This document shows, in pieces, positions 23,441-25,608 of a stretch of DNA of 25,608 nt. The DNA is from Pseudomonadota bacterium (GTDB taxonomy: Bacteria; Desulfobacterota; Desulfobacteria; Desulfobacterales; Desulfobacteraceae). The translations under genes were made by a program, and so were the position numbers. Within the stretch, counting starts at the first letter, position 1. The number at the start of each line of letters is the position of its first letter. The stretch spans positions 1 to 25,608 of the forward strand of contig JAHIVS010000181.1 of assembly GCA_018816605.1 (NCBI GenBank), in the 5' to 3' direction. The notes beneath the pieces are model-generated. The model was not told the DNA's origin and searched no databases. It saw only the letters and a list, made by a program, of their open reading frames with translations.

Positions 23441-24430
23441 ATGAAAAAAATATTATTGATCACAGGACCGGCCGGAGATGCCCAGGGATGGGGCGATCTT
23501 TCCGTGACACAAGAAATGGCCCGGGCCATTGAAGCCTCGGGCAAGGCTGCAGAAATTGCCTTTGTTTCCACCATGGAGCAGTTTTATACCGCCATTGAAA
23601 CAAAGGGCTTTGATATTGCCTGGAGTGCCCTCTACCACATCTCCGGCAAGTCGGAAACCATCGGCATGGGCGAAGGCGATGAAAAATGGCTGGCCGATAT
23701 ACTGGACACCCGCAGCATCCCCTATATCGGCCCCAATGCCGCCACCATGAAGGCCTTGATTCACAAGACCGCCACCCACAAAATCATGCATGCCCATGGG
23801 GTGCCCGTTCCCTATCACCACCAGATCGAGGCGGGAGGCGCCCTGCCCGACATCCCTTTTCCGGCCTTTGTAAAACCCAGTTATGAATCCAGATCCGTGG
23901 GCATCAGCGACAACAGCGTGGTGGAAAACCGATCTGACCTGGAAAAACAGGTGGCCTTCATCCACAAACAGTTTGACCAGCCGGCACTGGTGGAAGAATA
24001 CCTGCCGGGCCAGGAATATACCGTCCTCATGCTGGGCAATGGAGAACTTCAAAAATTTCTTCCCGGAAGAGTGGAGGTGAATAACGCCTTATTTGGAAAA
24101 TATCCCATTTTAAGGGCAGAACTGCGCGGGGTGGGGGCCACCAAAATCAAGCCCGCAGGCCGTTATGCAGAAGAGGCCATTGCGGTGACCCGAAAGGCCA
24201 TGGAAGCGCTTAAATGCCTGGACCATGTCAGGACAGACCTGCGCCTGGATGGAAAGGGAAACCTGAAAATCATAGAGGTCAATGGTATTCCGGGATTAAA
24301 ACCCGTAAAAAGCTGGAGTCCCCAGATGCTTACCCTGCACCACCCTTCGACCCAAGGCCCCATGGAAGACTATCGACAGCTCATTGACCTTATTGTCACC
24401 TCGGCACTGACCCGGTACAATCTGATCTGA
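23441..24430 (+). CDS. ATP-grasp ligase related to D-alanine-D-alanine ligase, non-canonical
   Basis: A 329-residue ATP-grasp protein. FPAFVKPSYESRSVGI (140-155) is the ATP lysine and glycine-loop region, LVEEYLPGQEYTVLML (183-198) follows, HVRTDLRLD (262-270) gives a metal-binding Asp, and IIEVNGIPGLKP (277-288) matches Ddl's E-(I/V)-N-T-x-PG-(M/F)-T metal-site motif with changes. The N-terminal GGxSxEHxVS of true Ddl enzymes, which contacts the first D-Ala, is replaced by GPAGDAQGWGDLSV (9-22), and the GSSxGV loop is ESRSVGI. It probably joins amino acids through an acyl-phosphate but not simply D-Ala to D-Ala. A CAGGAGA site precedes the ATG, 34 nt after the racemase-like gene. It is the last gene of the run. 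Confidence 0.85.
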   Translation: MKKILLITGPAGDAQGWGDLSVTQEMARAIEASGKAAEIAFVSTMEQFYTAIETKGFDIAWSALYHISGKSETIGMGEGDEKWLADILDTRSIPYIGPNAATMKALIHKTATHKIMHAHGVPVPYHHQIEAGGALPDIPFPAFVKPSYESRSVGISDNSVVENRSDLEKQVAFIHKQFDQPALVEEYLPGQEYTVLMLGNGELQKFLPGRVEVNNALFGKYPILRAELRGVGATKIKPAGRYAEEAIAVTRKAMEALKCLDHVRTDLRLDGKGNLKIIEVNGIPGLKPVKSWSPQMLTLHHPSTQGPMEDYRQLIDLIVTSALTRYNLI

Positions 24431-24432
24431 GA

Positions 24433-24464
24433 AAAAGGGGACGCAGATTTTCTTTTTACGTCCC
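24433..24464 (-). terminator. Intrinsic terminator of the minus-strand gene at 24464
   Basis: Read on the minus strand, GGGACG (24464-24459) pairs with CGTCCC (24443-24438) around a 15-nt loop, and CTTTTT follows. The first base overlaps the stop codon of the minus-strand gene. The GGGGACGCAGATTTT wording resembles dispersed palindromes seen in many genomes, so it may have arrived as a repeat. It also separates the convergent ligase gene. Confidence 0.7.
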
Positions 24465-25276
24465 TAAACAAAATCGTTTAAGCTTGTTTTAAAGGCCGTT
24501 TTAAGCATATCGTTGATGACCTGGTCCAGCTGTTCTCCCGCACTCTTCAGGGCTTCATAGGCCGGGGTCTTGGTTTCATCGGCATCTTCCTGGTTTTTCA
24601 GGAGCTGGTCAAACAATGCCGCCAGCGGGTGCTGGGCTTTTGCCAGCAGTTTTTCGTCCTGTTTTTCCAAAAATCGGGCCATCTGGTCCACCAGAGAAGC
24701 CACCTGCTTGGCGCCATCAAGAATACCTGTATCCCGCGCTGAACTCGGCAATCTCCCATGGGAGACCGAACTTGTTTCCTGGCTGACCGCATAGGACCGC
24801 TGATAGGAAATGTCGGCTGAATACATGGAGACAGAATCATAGCTGCCCATGGACATGGCTTTTTCCATGGCCTTCCCCATATCCCCCCGGACCATTTCAC
24901 CGGCGATTGTGTCCACACCTTTTACAATGGCCTCGATGTCTGCAAGCTCCTGCTCGTTTAAATCCCCTTGAACGGAAAAGGAAAAACGCTCTCCAGTGGT
25001 CAGGGTGATCTCCCGGATGTGCCGGTTCATCTGGGCGCTTCCGGAATCACTCCGAATCTGTCCCCTGCTCGTGTATTCAAAGGCATTGAGTTCTGAAAAA
25101 CTTTTGGATGACAGCGTGACAACGTCCCCCTCCCGGGTCTTTATGGTCAGGCCGGTATCAAGGCTTTCATGGGCATTGGCGGACATTTTCCTTAAATTTC
25201 CTGAAAACTGGGCATTCTGAAGATTGCCCCGCCCGCCGGACAGCCCTGTGGATGAAGTGTCTGGTATGGTGCTCAT
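24464..25276 (-). CDS. Unrecognised soluble protein, DUF5610-like at best
   Basis: A 270-residue hydrophilic protein without signal peptide or membrane helix. The N-terminal 50 residues are Ser/Gly/Asn-rich and probably disordered. Residues about 45-100 look beta-rich (TIKTREGDVVTLSSKS, REITLTTGERFSFSVQG). Residues about 105-150 are helical with GEMVRGDMGKAMEKAMSM. A serine- and tyrosine-rich stretch follows, then a charged helical C-terminus from about 185. The strand-then-helix centre with an amphipathic 'G-D-x-x-x-A-x-x-K-A' stretch recalls DUF5610-type proteins, but I cannot assign it firmly. The start has a GGAGA site 7-8 nt upstream. It is convergent with the ligase gene. Confidence 0.75.
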   Translation of the reverse strand: MSTIPDTSSTGLSGGRGNLQNAQFSGNLRKMSANAHESLDTGLTIKTREGDVVTLSSKSFSELNAFEYTSRGQIRSDSGSAQMNRHIREITLTTGERFSFSVQGDLNEQELADIEAIVKGVDTIAGEMVRGDMGKAMEKAMSMGSYDSVSMYSADISYQRSYAVSQETSSVSHGRLPSSARDTGILDGAKQVASLVDQMARFLEKQDEKLLAKAQHPLAALFDQLLKNQEDADETKTPAYEALKSAGEQLDQVINDMLKTAFKTSLNDFV

Positions 25277-25400
25277 TGGATGTCTCCTTCACTAAAAAAA
25301 TAGAAACGCAAGGTTCCATATACAAAACCCCATCGGCACATCTGTAAAAAACATTAATTTGCACCACCCGCTGCCCGGTCCAAAGAGAGGCTTATTCTGA

Positions 25401-25608
25401 TCAATTGATACGCTTTTCACCTTCAGGGCTAATCAGCAATGCCATGGACCGGATCACCCCCAGACACAACAACAATCTCCCGAATCCGACCAGGGTGTTG
25501 TTCACCAGGTGCTCGTGGGTGTACAATTGAAGGATCAGTTCCCGGACAATAAAAATGATAATGTACAAAATTAAAATATTGACGATATATTTTAAAACAG
25601 TATCAAAA
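25401..25608 (-). CDS. C-terminal end of an unidentified membrane protein (cut by window edge)
   Basis: A minus-strand frame is open from the right edge to a TGA at 25403-25401, giving 68 residues. It contains a strongly hydrophobic stretch, LKYIVNILILYIIIFIV, then a polar turn with YTHEHLVNN, a second hydrophobic stretch LLLCLGVIRSMALLI and a short charged tail. That fits two transmembrane helices at the end of a membrane protein. No family is recognised. The stop lies 124 nt upstream of the next minus-strand gene; no terminator is apparent between them. Confidence 0.6.
   Translation of the reverse strand, partial: FDTVLKYIVNILILYIIIFIVRELILQLYTHEHLVNNTLVGFGRLLLCLGVIRSMALLISPEGEKRIN

Noticed and set aside
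1..25608. CRISPR arrays, tRNA or rRNA genes, prophage or plasmid functions
   Set aside because: No regularly spaced direct repeats, cloverleaf-like sequences, rRNA stretches, integrases or replication genes were seen on reading the window.

Overview
The window reads as a chromosomal segment of an anaerobic, probably sulfate-reducing bacterium of the Desulfobacterota (Desulfobacteraceae-like). That placement is inference. It rests on the fused isobutyryl-CoA mutase start, an acyl-CoA oxidation operon under a TetR-type operator, rubrerythrin/ferritin-type proteins and a CheX-type protein. No rRNA, tRNA or CRISPR array was seen, and no complete transposase gene. Both edges cut genes.

Layout. 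(a) 1-3500, minus strand: the first codons of an IcmF-type mutase, a TetR/AcrR regulator, a BASS-family transporter with an N-terminal extracytoplasmic domain, a 455-nt gap holding an 82-nt inverted-repeat element, and a UspA protein. (b) 3757-6543: a CheX-like domain fused to two tandem helix-turn-helix units, a rubrerythrin-like diiron protein with a clear terminator, a convergent UV-damage endonuclease (uvsE), and a 47-residue acidic small protein followed by a strong terminator. (c) 6627-11073: an AttEFGH-like set of ABC ATPase, one large double-FtsX permease and an AttH/CrtC-like lipoprotein. (d) 11177-17734: a well-formed promoter with a TetR-type operator, then acyl-CoA dehydrogenase, methylglutaconyl-CoA hydratase-like protein, methylcrotonyl-CoA carboxylase beta-like protein, an XRE-cupin regulator and acetoacetyl-CoA synthetase. 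(e) 17813-24430: methyltransferase, ferritin, then a tight run of class IV aminotransferase, alanine racemase, CapA-like protein, glutamate-racemase-like protein and a D-Ala-D-Ala-ligase-like ATP-grasp enzyme. (f) 24464-25608, minus strand: an unrecognised soluble protein and the C-terminal end of a membrane protein.

How the genes work together. The TetR gene and the acyl-CoA operon 10 kb away carry near-identical 18-nt palindromes (16 of 18 positions, in opposite orientation) just downstream of candidate promoters. One regulator therefore probably controls itself and the acyl-CoA pathway. The operon resembles part of leucine (Liu) catabolism feeding acetoacetyl-CoA, but the biotin carboxylase subunit and HMG-CoA lyase are absent here. 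The dehydrogenase also has the common catalytic glutamate rather than the isovaleryl-CoA dehydrogenase arrangement.

The best candidate for an undescribed system is 19224-24430. An aminotransferase, two racemase-family enzymes, a cytosolic CapA-like protein and a non-canonical Ddl-like ligase are packed with gaps of -1 to 34 nt, which suggests synthesis of a D-amino-acid-containing peptide or conjugate other than the ordinary peptidoglycan precursor.
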